A stretch of DNA of 64,000 bases from an uncultured Candidatus Binatia bacterium (lineage in GTDB: Bacteria; Desulfobacterota; Binatia; Bin18). The first letter of the stretch is position 1, and every line of letters starts with the position of its first letter. The notes beneath the pieces are model-generated. The model searched no databases, had not been told where the DNA came from, and saw only the letters and a program-made list of their open reading frames with translations. The translations under genes and the position numbers were made by a program. The DNA lies in NCBI GenBank assembly GCA_958296235.1, contig OY282457.1:3591338-3655337 (forward strand). Reading direction: 5' to 3'. Shown here piece by piece: positions 16,332 to 25,015 of the stretch.

Positions 16332-17177
16332 TTAGCGGAATGTCGCCATGATGTCCCGGGCAAAATGACGCAGCAGCTGCGGCTCGGTTGACGGGGAGAC
16401 CGAGAAGACAATATGGGTCACGCCCACGGCAAGATAGCCTTCAATCAGCTTGCGCATATTGCGATCGGGGGAGAAGGGCGTCGAGACCAGGACGGACTTC
16501 TCGATCTCGTCCGGGTCTCGGTCGATATGTGAGCAGTGGTCGGCCAGAACCTCGATTTTATGCTGGAAGGTCTCCGGTGTGCCGAAGCTGTTCCACATGT
16601 CCGCGTAGCGCGCCACAATGCCCAGGGCCACCTTCTCCCCGCCGGCCCCAATCAGAATCGGCGGGTGTGGCTGCTGAATCGGTTTGGGCTCAAAGGGCGC
16701 GTCGTGCAGATGGTGATGGCGGCCGGTAAAGTTTGCCCGCGGCTGGGTCCAGAGTTGTTTAATCAGGGTGATGGACTCGTCCAGGCTGATCAGCCGCTCC
16801 CCGGTGGTGGGAAAGGGAATATCGTAAGCCTCGTGCTCCAGCGCAAACCAGCCGCTGCCAATACCGAAAATCAGCCGGCCGTTGCTGATGATATCCACCG
16901 TTGTCGCCATCTTGGCCAGAACGGCCGGATGGCGGTAAGTATTGCCTGTCACCATGACGCCCAGGCGCACCCGTTGCGTTGCCATAGCCAGGGCCGATAA
17001 GGCCGTCCAGCCTTCCAGGCAGGGGCCGGTTGGATCGGAAAAAATAGGTAGAAAGTGATCGAAGACCCAGGCCGTATCAAAGCCGAGACTGTCGGCTTCT
17101 TGCCACAGCCTGAGCATATCGTTCCAGTCCCCGTTTTGTTGTGGAACCTGAATGCCGAAACGGACTGGATGTGACAT
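16332..17177 (-). CDS. LLM-class F420-dependent oxidoreductase
   Basis: 281-residue luciferase-like TIM barrel. RFGIQVPQQ, LGFDTAWVFDHF, DIISNGRLIFGIGSGW and PHPPILIG with GGGEK-type phosphate binding match the F420-dependent group. It has a ribosome site AAAGGGG before ATG. Fourteen nt separate it from the upstream acyl-CoA dehydrogenase gene, so both belong to the degradation operon at 14188-18406. Cofactor F420 versus FMN is inferred from family, not proven. Confidence 0.85.
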   Translation of the reverse strand: MSHPVRFGIQVPQQNGDWNDMLRLWQEADSLGFDTAWVFDHFLPIFSDPTGPCLEGWTALSALAMATQRVRLGVMVTGNTYRHPAVLAKMATTVDIISNGRLIFGIGSGWFALEHEAYDIPFPTTGERLISLDESITLIKQLWTQPRANFTGRHHHLHDAPFEPKPIQQPHPPILIGAGGEKVALGIVARYADMWNSFGTPETFQHKIEVLADHCSHIDRDPDEIEKSVLVSTPFSPDRNMRKLIEGYLAVGVTHIVFSVSPSTEPQLLRHFARDIMATFR

Positions 17178-17191
17178 AAGGGGCCCCTTTC

Positions 17192-18406
17192 TTACAGTTT
17201 CCTGAGAGCGCTGATCGTGTCTTCATCGTACATGGCTATCCCGAAGGCGGTCTTGCCGAGGAGTTCCAGGGTTTCATCGCTGTCAAAAGGATGGAACAGA
17301 CCCGCCCGCACATCACGATAATAGCGTTCTAAGGGCAAGCGCTTAAAATATGAGACGCCGCCCACGGCCCGCAGGGCGAGGTCAACCACCCGAGCGGAGT
17401 GCTCCACGGCGACCATCCTAGCGGCCACACTTTTCCGCAGCCAGGTGCGGGGCGCTTCCTGGTCGGCCTCGGCCGCGGCTTTCCACAGGACGGCCCGGGC
17501 CGCTTCCAGCAGCATGTCCATCTCGCCGACTTTGGTGTAGACGCTCGGCAGATGGCTCATCGGTTTGTCGAGCGGGAAACGTGGCCGGTCGCGCATAAAC
17601 TCCACCACAAAATCACGAGCCGCGGCAGCAATGCCGATATACACGCTGCCGATAGTAAACGGCGCGCGCGGGAACAGATTGGTTATCCCGCCGCGGGTGA
17701 ACACCGGACGTTCCAGGAAGACCGCGGATTCTGGAATAAAGGCGTCTTTGAGTTCGGTACTTCTCGATTCGGTGGAGCGCATGCCCATAGTATGCCAGTC
17801 GTCCTTGATGATGAAGCCTGGCGTGTCGCGTGGAATCAGAAAGGAAATAATCGTTCCGGTCTGCTTACCGTCCTGGACGCCCTCCTTCCAGGTCGCTTCG
17901 GCAAAATACCGATCAAGCGCAATGGACTGGGTGCTGAATATCTTACGTCCGCTCACCCGCCAGCCGCCGTCTACCCGTTCTGCCGTGGTCCGGGGGCGCA
18001 GGATGGAAACGGCGTTGTCCGGCTCGGAACCCGAGCCGCCGACAATGAGTCGCTCAGCGGCGATCTGGCGCAGCATGGCCTCGACGGGAGACGGGTGGTC
18101 CCGCTGCCAGAGGTTGATGAGAAGACTCATCACATTGAAGTGCATATTGATGGCGAGCGCCGTCGGACCGCAGCCCTGGGCGAGCCGTTCCTGGGCCTTT
18201 ACCCGTTCCAACAGGCTGGCGCCCATGCCGCCCAACTCTTCGGGGATGGTCAGTACACTGTAGCCAGTCTCTTTCAGCCGCTCGTAGTTCTCGTGGGGAA
18301 ACGAGCCTTCTTCATCGTGCTGAGCGGCGCGCGTGGCAAAATCATCGGCCAAGGTCGCCGCGAGGTCTATGAAACGCTGCTCCCGCTCGGTGTGGAACTG
18401 CTGCAT
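17192..18406 (-). CDS. acyl-CoA dehydrogenase family flavoenzyme
   Basis: 404-residue enzyme. The N-terminal helical domain includes YSVLTIPEELGGMGASL. The middle beta domain has VGGSGSEPDN and VDGGWRVSGRKIFSTQS. The C-terminal helices include RAVGGVSYFKRLPLERYYRDVRAG. It is closer to true acyl-CoA dehydrogenases and HsaA/DszC-like enzymes than to the SfnB pair at the window start. AGGAGGGG precedes ATG 18406. It is the first gene of the leftward five-gene operon and may be a flavin monooxygenase partner or a dehydrogenase; the catalytic base is not certain by eye. Confidence 0.82.
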   Translation of the reverse strand: MQQFHTEREQRFIDLAATLADDFATRAAQHDEEGSFPHENYERLKETGYSVLTIPEELGGMGASLLERVKAQERLAQGCGPTALAINMHFNVMSLLINLWQRDHPSPVEAMLRQIAAERLIVGGSGSEPDNAVSILRPRTTAERVDGGWRVSGRKIFSTQSIALDRYFAEATWKEGVQDGKQTGTIISFLIPRDTPGFIIKDDWHTMGMRSTESRSTELKDAFIPESAVFLERPVFTRGGITNLFPRAPFTIGSVYIGIAAAARDFVVEFMRDRPRFPLDKPMSHLPSVYTKVGEMDMLLEAARAVLWKAAAEADQEAPRTWLRKSVAARMVAVEHSARVVDLALRAVGGVSYFKRLPLERYYRDVRAGLFHPFDSDETLELLGKTAFGIAMYDEDTISALRKL

Positions 18407-18527
18407 GCGTCCCCTCCTGTGTTCCTGGAGACGATCACTATCATTCCGGGCGAGGTGGGGTAAGCCGGGCTGCCTGCATTGACAGTTCGTATAGGCGTAT
18501 CATACCAAGACTCGGACAGGAGGCAGC

Positions 18528-19253
18528 ATGTCCACATTTGTCCTGGTTCACGGCTCATGGCATGACGGCTCTGCCTGGGAGCCGGTGCGGGCTCACCTGG
18601 CGGAGAAAGGCCACCGGGCCTTCAACCCAACCATAGCCGGACACGGCACCGGCGTTGATAAAAACGTCAACCATGCTCAGTGCACGCAGTCGATTATCGA
18701 CTTCATCCTGGAGCAAGACCTGCGCGACCTTGTCCTGCTCGGCCATAGCTTTGGTGGGACGATTCTCTCCCAAGTTGCTCCGGCTCTGCCCGAGCGGATT
18801 CGGCGGTTGATCTTTTGGAACGCCTTTGTGTGTGAGGACGGCAATAGTCTGCTGGATGAGGTGCCGGGCTACTATCGCGCTCTGTTTGCCGAGTTGGTGG
18901 CGCAGTCAAGCGATCATACCGTGAGCTTGCCGTTCCCGATTTGGCGTGAGGCATTCATCAACGACGCCGATCTGGAGCTGGCCCAGGCGGCCTATGCCCG
19001 GCTCTCGCCCGAACCGTATCAACCGTTTTGCGACAAGCTCGACATGAAGCCGTTTCACGCTTTGGACATCCCCAGGAGTTTCCTGAACTGCACGGAAGAC
19101 ATCGCCCTGCCGCCGGGGGAATGGGGCTGGCATCCGCGCATGTCAAACCGTCTGGGCCTCTACCGTCTGGTGCAAATGCCGGGCAGCCACGAGGTGATCT
19201 TTACCAATCCGACTGGTCTGGCGGAGAAGATCATTGAGGCCGGACGGGATTAG
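18528..19253 (+). CDS. alpha/beta hydrolase (salicylate esterase/hydroxynitrile-lyase-like)
   Basis: 241-residue small alpha/beta hydrolase. It starts directly with the oxyanion strand TFVLVHGSWHDGSAWEPV. The nucleophile elbow is LLGHSFGGT and the catalytic His is in PGSHEVIFTNP. The compact form without a large cap matches the plant-esterase/pheophytinase-like EstC group. AGGAGG precedes ATG 18528. It is divergent from the degradation operon and may share its control region (18407-18527). The substrate is unknown. Confidence 0.85.
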   Translation: MSTFVLVHGSWHDGSAWEPVRAHLAEKGHRAFNPTIAGHGTGVDKNVNHAQCTQSIIDFILEQDLRDLVLLGHSFGGTILSQVAPALPERIRRLIFWNAFVCEDGNSLLDEVPGYYRALFAELVAQSSDHTVSLPFPIWREAFINDADLELAQAAYARLSPEPYQPFCDKLDMKPFHALDIPRSFLNCTEDIALPPGEWGWHPRMSNRLGLYRLVQMPGSHEVIFTNPTGLAEKIIEAGRD

Positions 19254-19399
19254 GGGGAAGCTTAGCTATCCAGATACTCTACCTCTACAATATCTGCGAG
19301 AGACCTGAATTGTATTTTGCCGTATCGGTTGACGTTGCCTATCTGATTTATCGGCGATACGGTACTGCTCCCATAATACTCGACTTAATTTACAGAACA

Positions 19400-20341
19400 A
19401 TGAAAACACAAGCCTTCTTTAGAACAAGATTGGGGAGCCTCTATGTAGGGAGATGCGAGGAACTGATTAAAGACAGAGCAATATCGAGATATCTCGGAAA
19501 AGTGCAACTGATATTCACCTCCCCACCGTTCCCGTTGAATCGGAAGAAGGCGTACGGGAATCGAACAGGCAAAGAATACCTGGAGTGGATACAGTCGTTA
19601 GCGCCGTCGTTGAGAGATTTTTTGACACCAGATGGATCAATCGTCATTGAGATGGGAAACGCCTGGGAAAAAGGCCGTCCTGTCCAGTCAACGTTGCCAA
19701 CCGAAACACTTCTTGAATTTCAAAAAAAGGGAAATCTGAATCTGTGTCAGGAGTTTACCTATTACAATTCTGCTCGGCTGCCGAGCCCGATTCAGTGGGT
19801 AAACGTGGAGCGAATTCGGGTAAAAGACGCGACGACAAAAATATGGTGGATGGCTCCATCGGAAAGGCCGAAGGCCTCCAACCGGAATGTTCTGAAGGAG
19901 TATAGCCACGCCCAGAAAGAACTGATTCGGAAAAGAAGGTATAATGCTGGAAAGCGACCATCGGAATACAATATCGGCGCAACATCTTTCGCCGTGGACA
20001 ATGGAGGAGCAATCCCTCCGAACCTTATTGAGATTGCGAATACGACAAGTAGCGGACCCTATCAGACATTCTGTCGTGATTCGGGAATTCCCTTACATCC
20101 CGCACGGATGCCGGTTGCCTTGGCCGAGTTTTTCATCAAGTTTTTGACGGACGAAGGAGATATTGTTTTTGATCCGTTTGGAGGAAGCAACACCACGGGG
20201 TGGGCGGCGGAACAACTCAAGCGACGTTGGATTACTATGGAGTTTTCCAAGGAATACGCGGCGGCGTCAATTGCACGATTCTCAAAAGAAAAGGCAGAAG
20301 CAGCATTCAGGAACCACGGCGGCAATGGAGATCAGTGCTAA
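19400..20341 (+). CDS. DNA methyltransferase, beta class (TSPPF), of MORC-type restriction cassette
   Basis: 313-residue DNA methyltransferase. Catalytic motif IV TSPPF (40-44) comes before the SAM motif DPFGGSNTTG (258-267), the permuted beta-class order. A TSPP motif suits N4-cytosine or N6-adenine methylation. ATG 19400 is preferred because the sequence upstream (from 19310) does not look like family sequence; no strong ribosome site is seen. Composition is clearly AT-richer than the flanks. The gene overlaps the helicase by 17 nt, making it the first of a four-gene operon. Confidence 0.85.
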   Translation: MKTQAFFRTRLGSLYVGRCEELIKDRAISRYLGKVQLIFTSPPFPLNRKKAYGNRTGKEYLEWIQSLAPSLRDFLTPDGSIVIEMGNAWEKGRPVQSTLPTETLLEFQKKGNLNLCQEFTYYNSARLPSPIQWVNVERIRVKDATTKIWWMAPSERPKASNRNVLKEYSHAQKELIRKRRYNAGKRPSEYNIGATSFAVDNGGAIPPNLIEIANTTSSGPYQTFCRDSGIPLHPARMPVALAEFFIKFLTDEGDIVFDPFGGSNTTGWAAEQLKRRWITMEFSKEYAAASIARFSKEKAEAAFRNHGGNGDQC

Positions 20342-21515
20342 GCCTCGATGCTGGCAAACGCGGGCGCTGGAGGCTTGGAAAAGAGGGGGGTACCGCGGAA
20401 TTGCTAAGGTCGTAACGGGGGGAGGAAAGACCATCTTTGCATTTCTCTGCGCGGATGAATACCTTCGACAATTCCCGTCTGGAAAAATTGTGGTGCTCGT
20501 ACCAACTTTGGCGCTAGCGGACCAGTGGTTGACGAGCTTTATCAAAGACGCGGGAATAGATGAGACGAAAATACAAGTGTTTTCCGGTGTGGAGAAACAC
20601 GAAAACACGGGTATTGTAAATATCCTCACCCTCAATACGGCACGCACATTACTGCCCAATTTAATGAGACCAGAGACGACATTTCTTATCGTTGATGAAT
20701 GCCACCGGTCTGGAAGCCCCGAAAACAGCAAGGTTTTGAAACACAAATGGCTAGCCACCCTTGGTCTATCTGCGACCCCAGAGCGGGATTTCGACGAATC
20801 GTTTAAGACAGCGTTAGTTCCCTACCTCGGCCCAATCGTAATCGACTACTCTTACCAGGACGCATATAGAGACGGTGTAATTTGTCGCTTCAAGCTAGTA
20901 AACATCCGTGCCCCTCTAGCGAGTCATGAGGAAGCGGAAATAAAGCGTCTGACGAAGAAAGCATTCGGATATTTCAGGGAGGCAGAACAAGGTTCGACAT
21001 CAGCAGCGGAACTATTAAAAAAGCTATACATACAACGTGCTAGAGTGTCAGCTCGGGCAATAGCTCGGACGCCGTTTGTTGTCAGGCTTGTAGAGCAGCA
21101 AACCGAACAGCGAGTCCTGATATTTCACGAGGATATTGACGGATTAACGAGAATTCTGACTTTGTTAAGATCGCGTGGAGTCGAGAGCGTCGCGTATCAC
21201 TCTAGAATCGGTCCAAGTATCCGTCGAGGGCATCTTTTGATGTATAGGGAAGGAGTTGTAAGGGTATTGGGGTGCTGCCGTGCTTTGGACGAAGGGTTTA
21301 ATGTACCCGAAACAAATGTTGGCATCATCGCCAGTTCGACAGCCAGTAACAGACAGCGTATCCAGAGGTTAGGCCGTATGTTGCGACCATACCCCGGAAA
21401 AGAAATAGCAACCGTTTACACACTTTACTGCACCAGAGCTGAGGAAAATCGCCTTCGCAACGAAGCCGAAAACCTTGAAGAGATCGCTACAGTTGAATGG
21501 CTGAGACAGAAATGA
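20325..21515 (+). CDS. superfamily 2 DEAD/DEAH-type helicase
   Basis: 396-residue helicase. It has a Q-like motif near Gln11, Walker A TGGGKT (31-36), motif Ia VPTLALADQW, motif II DECH (124-127), motif III SAT (149-151), and motif VI QRIQRLGRMLRP near the C-terminus. The RAD25/XPB- and type I/III HsdR-like layout indicates a dsDNA translocase. ATG 20325 lies inside the methyltransferase 3' end; an upstream open extension to 20163 is in the shadow frame. It overlaps the nuclease gene by four bases if that starts at 21512. Its predicted role is to move DNA for the nuclease and GHKL ATPase. Confidence 0.87.
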   Translation: MEISAKPRCWQTRALEAWKRGGYRGIAKVVTGGGKTIFAFLCADEYLRQFPSGKIVVLVPTLALADQWLTSFIKDAGIDETKIQVFSGVEKHENTGIVNILTLNTARTLLPNLMRPETTFLIVDECHRSGSPENSKVLKHKWLATLGLSATPERDFDESFKTALVPYLGPIVIDYSYQDAYRDGVICRFKLVNIRAPLASHEEAEIKRLTKKAFGYFREAEQGSTSAAELLKKLYIQRARVSARAIARTPFVVRLVEQQTEQRVLIFHEDIDGLTRILTLLRSRGVESVAYHSRIGPSIRRGHLLMYREGVVRVLGCCRALDEGFNVPETNVGIIASSTASNRQRIQRLGRMLRPYPGKEIATVYTLYCTRAEENRLRNEAENLEEIATVEWLRQK

Positions 21516-22312
21516 TTCCCGACTACGGTCAAAGAATATCGATAGCGTCGAACACGTTTCATGAGATGGAGTCGAACGCGAGAAGCGAAAAGGAGTATGA
21601 GCAGATCATACTATCAGCAAAAGATGTAATCTTTCCGGCAGGGTATCTATGCACGTTCAAGAGAACCGTGGCTTCGCCTATAGGCTCGGCGATTCCAGAT
21701 CTCGCGTTTATCTCGAAATGCCTTTCGTATTGGGCACTCATTGAGGTAGAGCTCGCTCACCATTCGCTGCATTCGCACGTATTACCCCAGATAGGTGTTT
21801 TTTTAGAGGCATATTTCGATGAGCAGAACGCTACTTATCTCGCATCAAAAATAGATGTCGCCGAGCCGAATCTGGCAGGATTACTTAAAGGGGAGCCGCC
21901 AAAAGTATACGTAATATCGAATCGTTACGACGCCGAATGAGCAGGTGAAATTAAGAAGGCAGGAGCGTATTTTTTTAGCATCCGACTGTTCAAAGAGCCG
22001 CAATCGGGTCAGATAGCGTTTCTATATGATGCAATCCCAGATTACGGATTGGCTACGAATGTTGTGACGGAAGTGAAGAGAAATCATACTGTTCCAGGGT
22101 TTGTCGAGGTGCAGCAGCCGGGGCGATTACCAATTACAGACGGCGAGGATTTGGAGATTGTCTTCCGCGGAAAAATAAGTAGATGGACACGACTGGACAC
22201 TGGCGACAAAGTCTGGCTTAGGATCAATGGCTCTGCTCCAGGGTTAAAAAATACGCCATACCTCATTACAGAGGAACAAAGAACTTTTGTACTAAAAGAG
22301 AAGAAATTATGA
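21512..22312 (+). pseudogene. PD-(D/E)xK-like nuclease interrupted by in-frame TGA
   Basis: One open frame of 266 codons with a single TGA at 21938-21940 (codon 143). The frame resumes at once and stays open to the terminal stop, with no credible start for the second half (only a TTG at 22049). Before the stop, SAIPDLAFIS (Asp63), then ALIEVEL (Glu78, Glu80), fits a restriction-nuclease core with ExE in place of ExK, as in BamHI. It starts at ATG 21512 (ATGA overlap with the helicase) or ATG 21497. It ends with an ATGA overlap with the GHKL gene. It could be a recent point mutation, a sequence error, or readthrough; no Sec hairpin is seen. Confidence 0.6.
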
Positions 22313-23859
22313 GCATGAAACTATTAGTTGGTCCTGAAGCTATCGCTAATTATAAGCGTCTTGCCTATCAACCGTGGTATGCCATAGCGGAGCTAATCGA
22401 TAATTCGACTCAGAGTTATTTTAACAATATGAACGCTCTAAAGGGAGCGTTTAAGGAAGATAAGAAGCGATTAGGACATGATGTACAATTAACAGTTCGG
22501 GTTGATTACGAAAGGGACGACGATCTTTTACGGATTTGGGATAACGCGATGGGGATGGATTTCCAAGAAGTGCAAAATGCCCTGACTGTAGCCAAGCCGC
22601 CCGCTAATACAAAGGGGCGGTCGAAATATGGGATGGGTCTGAAGACCTCGGCTTGTTGGCTGGGAAATCAATGGACGATTAAAACAACGAAACTGGGAGA
22701 ACAGAAAGAGTATGTGGTCAAAGTCGATGTCATGAAGTTAGCCCAAGGTAAAGATGACCTCGACTTAAAAATTACAGATAATAAGATGGCCGAGGAGCAC
22801 TATACTATAGTGGAGATTCAGCAATTAAATCGGCAATTCCAGGGACGGACATTAGGAAAAATTCGAGAGTACTTGAGATCGATGTACCGGCACGATTTGA
22901 AAAGCGGGACGCTTAATTTGGAATGGAGAGGGGAAAAATTGGAGTGGGAAGGTGAGGCCTCGTCGAATTTCGTTACCGCCGAGTCTGGAAAGGCCTTCCG
23001 AAAAGAATTAGCGTTCGAGGTTGATGGAAAGCCGGTGACGGGATGGGCCGGGGTTCTAAAAAATGGGGGGAGGTCAAAAGCAGGGTTCGCTATTCTCTAT
23101 TATAACCGAGTGATTTGCTGCCAACCCGATAACGCTTGGCGTCCAGGGAACATATATGGCGATGCGCGAAACGATTTAATCAATCAGCGGCTGACGGGGG
23201 AGATTCATTTGGATGAGTTCGAAATGAGCCATACCAAAGACGACATTGCATGGGAGGGGAATCAAGAGGAAGAAATAGAGACTAAGCTCGCGAACGAGTT
23301 GACCGATTACATCCATGAGGCGCGAACACCTCACAAAGATCGTGAGGGAGGTGGCCCATCAGAAATCGAAAAGAAAACAGTCATTGAAGATCTGCGTCGG
23401 GAAATGGAGTCTCCGGAATTCATTGACGAACTTCAATTTGAGGCACTGCCACCCGAGGAGGAAATTACGGAGAACTCGGAAAAGATAGCTGAGGATACGG
23501 ACGATGGCAAAGTTGATTTGCCTGCTCGAATTGTTTTGTCGCAAAACGAGATTTTGAGAATTAAGGGATATATTCGACAGCTTTCACCGAATGACCCATA
23601 CGTGGCAATTAAAGCGACGCAGGCAAACGAGGTAATTGTGACAATAAATCAAAGTCATCCCCACTGGAGTGAAATTCGGGGTGCGGACGGACTGCATAAT
23701 TTTCTAAAGCATTGCATTTATGATGGTGTCTCAGAGTGGAAGGCGAGAAGAGTGGAGACTAAACTGAAGCCAGCTACGATTAAGACCATCAAAGACCGGC
23801 TACTACGGGTACGACTTGAGATGATTGAGTCTGGGGATTTTGACGAAGCCGCATTGTAA
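22309..23859 (+). CDS. MORC/MutL-like GHKL ATPase
   Basis: 516-residue GHKL-fold ATPase. The N-box is AELIDNS (Glu28, Asp31, Asn32), the G1 box is IWDNAMGM (78-83), and the G2-like loop is GRSKYGMGLK (103-112). A transducer S5-like domain follows (about 200-330), then an acidic linker and a small C-terminal domain with KPATIKTIKDRLLRVR. This resembles the MORC/MutL homologues predicted by Iyer and colleagues (2008) to partner with methylase, helicase and nuclease genes in restriction systems. The gene starts at the ATGA overlap with the nuclease and ends the operon. Codon use is AT-rich. Confidence 0.82.
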   Translation: MSMKLLVGPEAIANYKRLAYQPWYAIAELIDNSTQSYFNNMNALKGAFKEDKKRLGHDVQLTVRVDYERDDDLLRIWDNAMGMDFQEVQNALTVAKPPANTKGRSKYGMGLKTSACWLGNQWTIKTTKLGEQKEYVVKVDVMKLAQGKDDLDLKITDNKMAEEHYTIVEIQQLNRQFQGRTLGKIREYLRSMYRHDLKSGTLNLEWRGEKLEWEGEASSNFVTAESGKAFRKELAFEVDGKPVTGWAGVLKNGGRSKAGFAILYYNRVICCQPDNAWRPGNIYGDARNDLINQRLTGEIHLDEFEMSHTKDDIAWEGNQEEEIETKLANELTDYIHEARTPHKDREGGGPSEIEKKTVIEDLRREMESPEFIDELQFEALPPEEEITENSEKIAEDTDDGKVDLPARIVLSQNEILRIKGYIRQLSPNDPYVAIKATQANEVIVTINQSHPHWSEIRGADGLHNFLKHCIYDGVSEWKARRVETKLKPATIKTIKDRLLRVRLEMIESGDFDEAAL

Positions 23860-24196
23860 AGGTAGCTTATCCCAGTAGCTGTTCCTCAGCTCGACCGCCC
23901 CACCCGTTGTTGAATGATTCGTGTAGACACAACATGTCCGTTCCGCCACGAATTGGCCACAGATAGGATATGCCTAAGGTTTGGTCTGCTACGGCTGCTT
24001 GCGTAGCTACCGCAATCAGTTTGCACAGTCGTCAAAAATCTCTGGAATTCCTAGACGCTGCACTCAGTCAAGCCAGATGTCTGATAGAATTTACCACAAT
24101 AATGAGAACCAAGTCAGAAGAGCCCACCAATGTTTGCGAGTGTCAGTTGAGTTTGTTTGATACCGACGCGGATTCTGCTTTCCCCTATCCTCGGAT
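23860..24196. other. region after GHKL gene, no intact gene
   Basis: 337 bp between the MORC-type cassette and a methylase remnant. A short open frame (24103-24212, beginning MRTKSEEPTNVCECQLSLFD) may be the decayed N-terminus of the adjoining remnant, in another frame. Otherwise nothing is recognisable. No hairpin terminator is convincing after 23859. Confidence 0.4.
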
Positions 24197-24352
24197 GTGG
24201 AAAAAGCCCTGAATGAGCTTGCCCAAGCTGATGGGGCCAAATCACGGGGGGCGGTCTTTACTCGCGTTGAGGTGGTGGAGTTTATGCTTGATGTGGTGGG
24301 GTATGTTGCGGACGCGCCCCTGCACCGGAAAACCATGCTCGAACCTCTGTCA
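24197..24352 (+). pseudogene. remnant of a type IIG-like N6 DNA methylase
   Basis: About 50 codons reading VEKALNELAQADGAKSRGAV, then FTRVEVVEFMLDVVGY and DAPLHRKTMLEP. This is the conserved N-terminal segment that leads into the SAM-binding motif of Eco57I/type IIG restriction-methylase proteins (normally followed by SFGxGDFL). The homology ends abruptly at LEP where the Nudix gene's 3' end begins, so most of the gene is missing. The likely N-terminal extension lies in another frame upstream. It looks like a stump left after a deletion at the edge of the restriction cassette. Confidence 0.6.
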
Positions 24353-24370
24353 TCCCCGAGTTTCGCTCGC

Positions 24371-24979
24371 TCAGGGACCCTTGAGAATATCCAGCATATT
24401 CTGAATCATGCGCTGGGTCGCGCCCCAGATTTTATAGCTCTGATAGCGATAGGTCTGAATGGGAAGGGTTGCGCCATCGTATAGCCAGGTTTCCGCATTC
24501 AGGTTGCCGCGGTCTGCGAGAAAGGTGAACGGCACGGAGAAAATCTCGGCTACCTCCCAGGCGTTCGGCTGAAAATCGTACGGGTGGGGAATTACCCCAA
24601 CATAGGGTGTGACCACATAGTTGCTGGCCAGGGTGCGCAGGTCGTCCAAGGGGCCAAGCGGGTGGACGTCCGACGGGCGTAGACCCAGCTCTTCTTCGGA
24701 TTCTCGTAGGGCGGTGCGCAGGAGCGACACATCCTTTTTGTCTGCTCGTCCGCCTGGAAAGGAGACATCGCCTTTGTGGGTTGGCAGATTGGACGTGCGA
24801 AGCGTGAACAGGAGATGATACTCGCCCTCACACGCGAAGAAGGGGACCAATACCGCGGCGCGTTTGGCGGCTTGGTCGTCGTCCACGACACGGGTTCGAC
24901 TCTGAAGCCGGTGTGTGAGGACAGTCAGCAGGTCTGTGTGCACGGCTGCCAGCCCATCACATCTCTGGGGTTCGGGCAA
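24371..24979 (-). CDS. Nudix hydrolase, CoA pyrophosphatase (NudL/CoAse) type
   Basis: 202-residue Nudix protein. LLFTLRTSNLPTHKGDVSFPGG is the UPF0035-type extension (residues about 50-71) that marks CoA pyrophosphatases. The Nudix box GGRADKKD...LRESEEELGL retains the REx2EE metal ligands, although the first Glu of the box is replaced by Asp. It would cleave CoA or its derivatives to phosphopantetheine and 3',5'-ADP. The start is uncertain: TTG at 24979 gives a plausible length, GTG 24940 is an alternative, and neither has a good ribosome site. Confidence 0.8.
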   Translation of the reverse strand: MPEPQRCDGLAAVHTDLLTVLTHRLQSRTRVVDDDQAAKRAAVLVPFFACEGEYHLLFTLRTSNLPTHKGDVSFPGGRADKKDVSLLRTALRESEEELGLRPSDVHPLGPLDDLRTLASNYVVTPYVGVIPHPYDFQPNAWEVAEIFSVPFTFLADRGNLNAETWLYDGATLPIQTYRYQSYKIWGATQRMIQNMLDILKGP

Positions 24980-25015
24980 GGAAGGGGAGGGGCTGGCTTG
25001 TGACGCCGGCCCTTT

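Noticed and set aside
21938..21940. Selenocysteine at the nuclease TGA
   Set aside because: No hairpin lies within 40 bases downstream and no redox motif surrounds the codon, unlike the UGSC gene.
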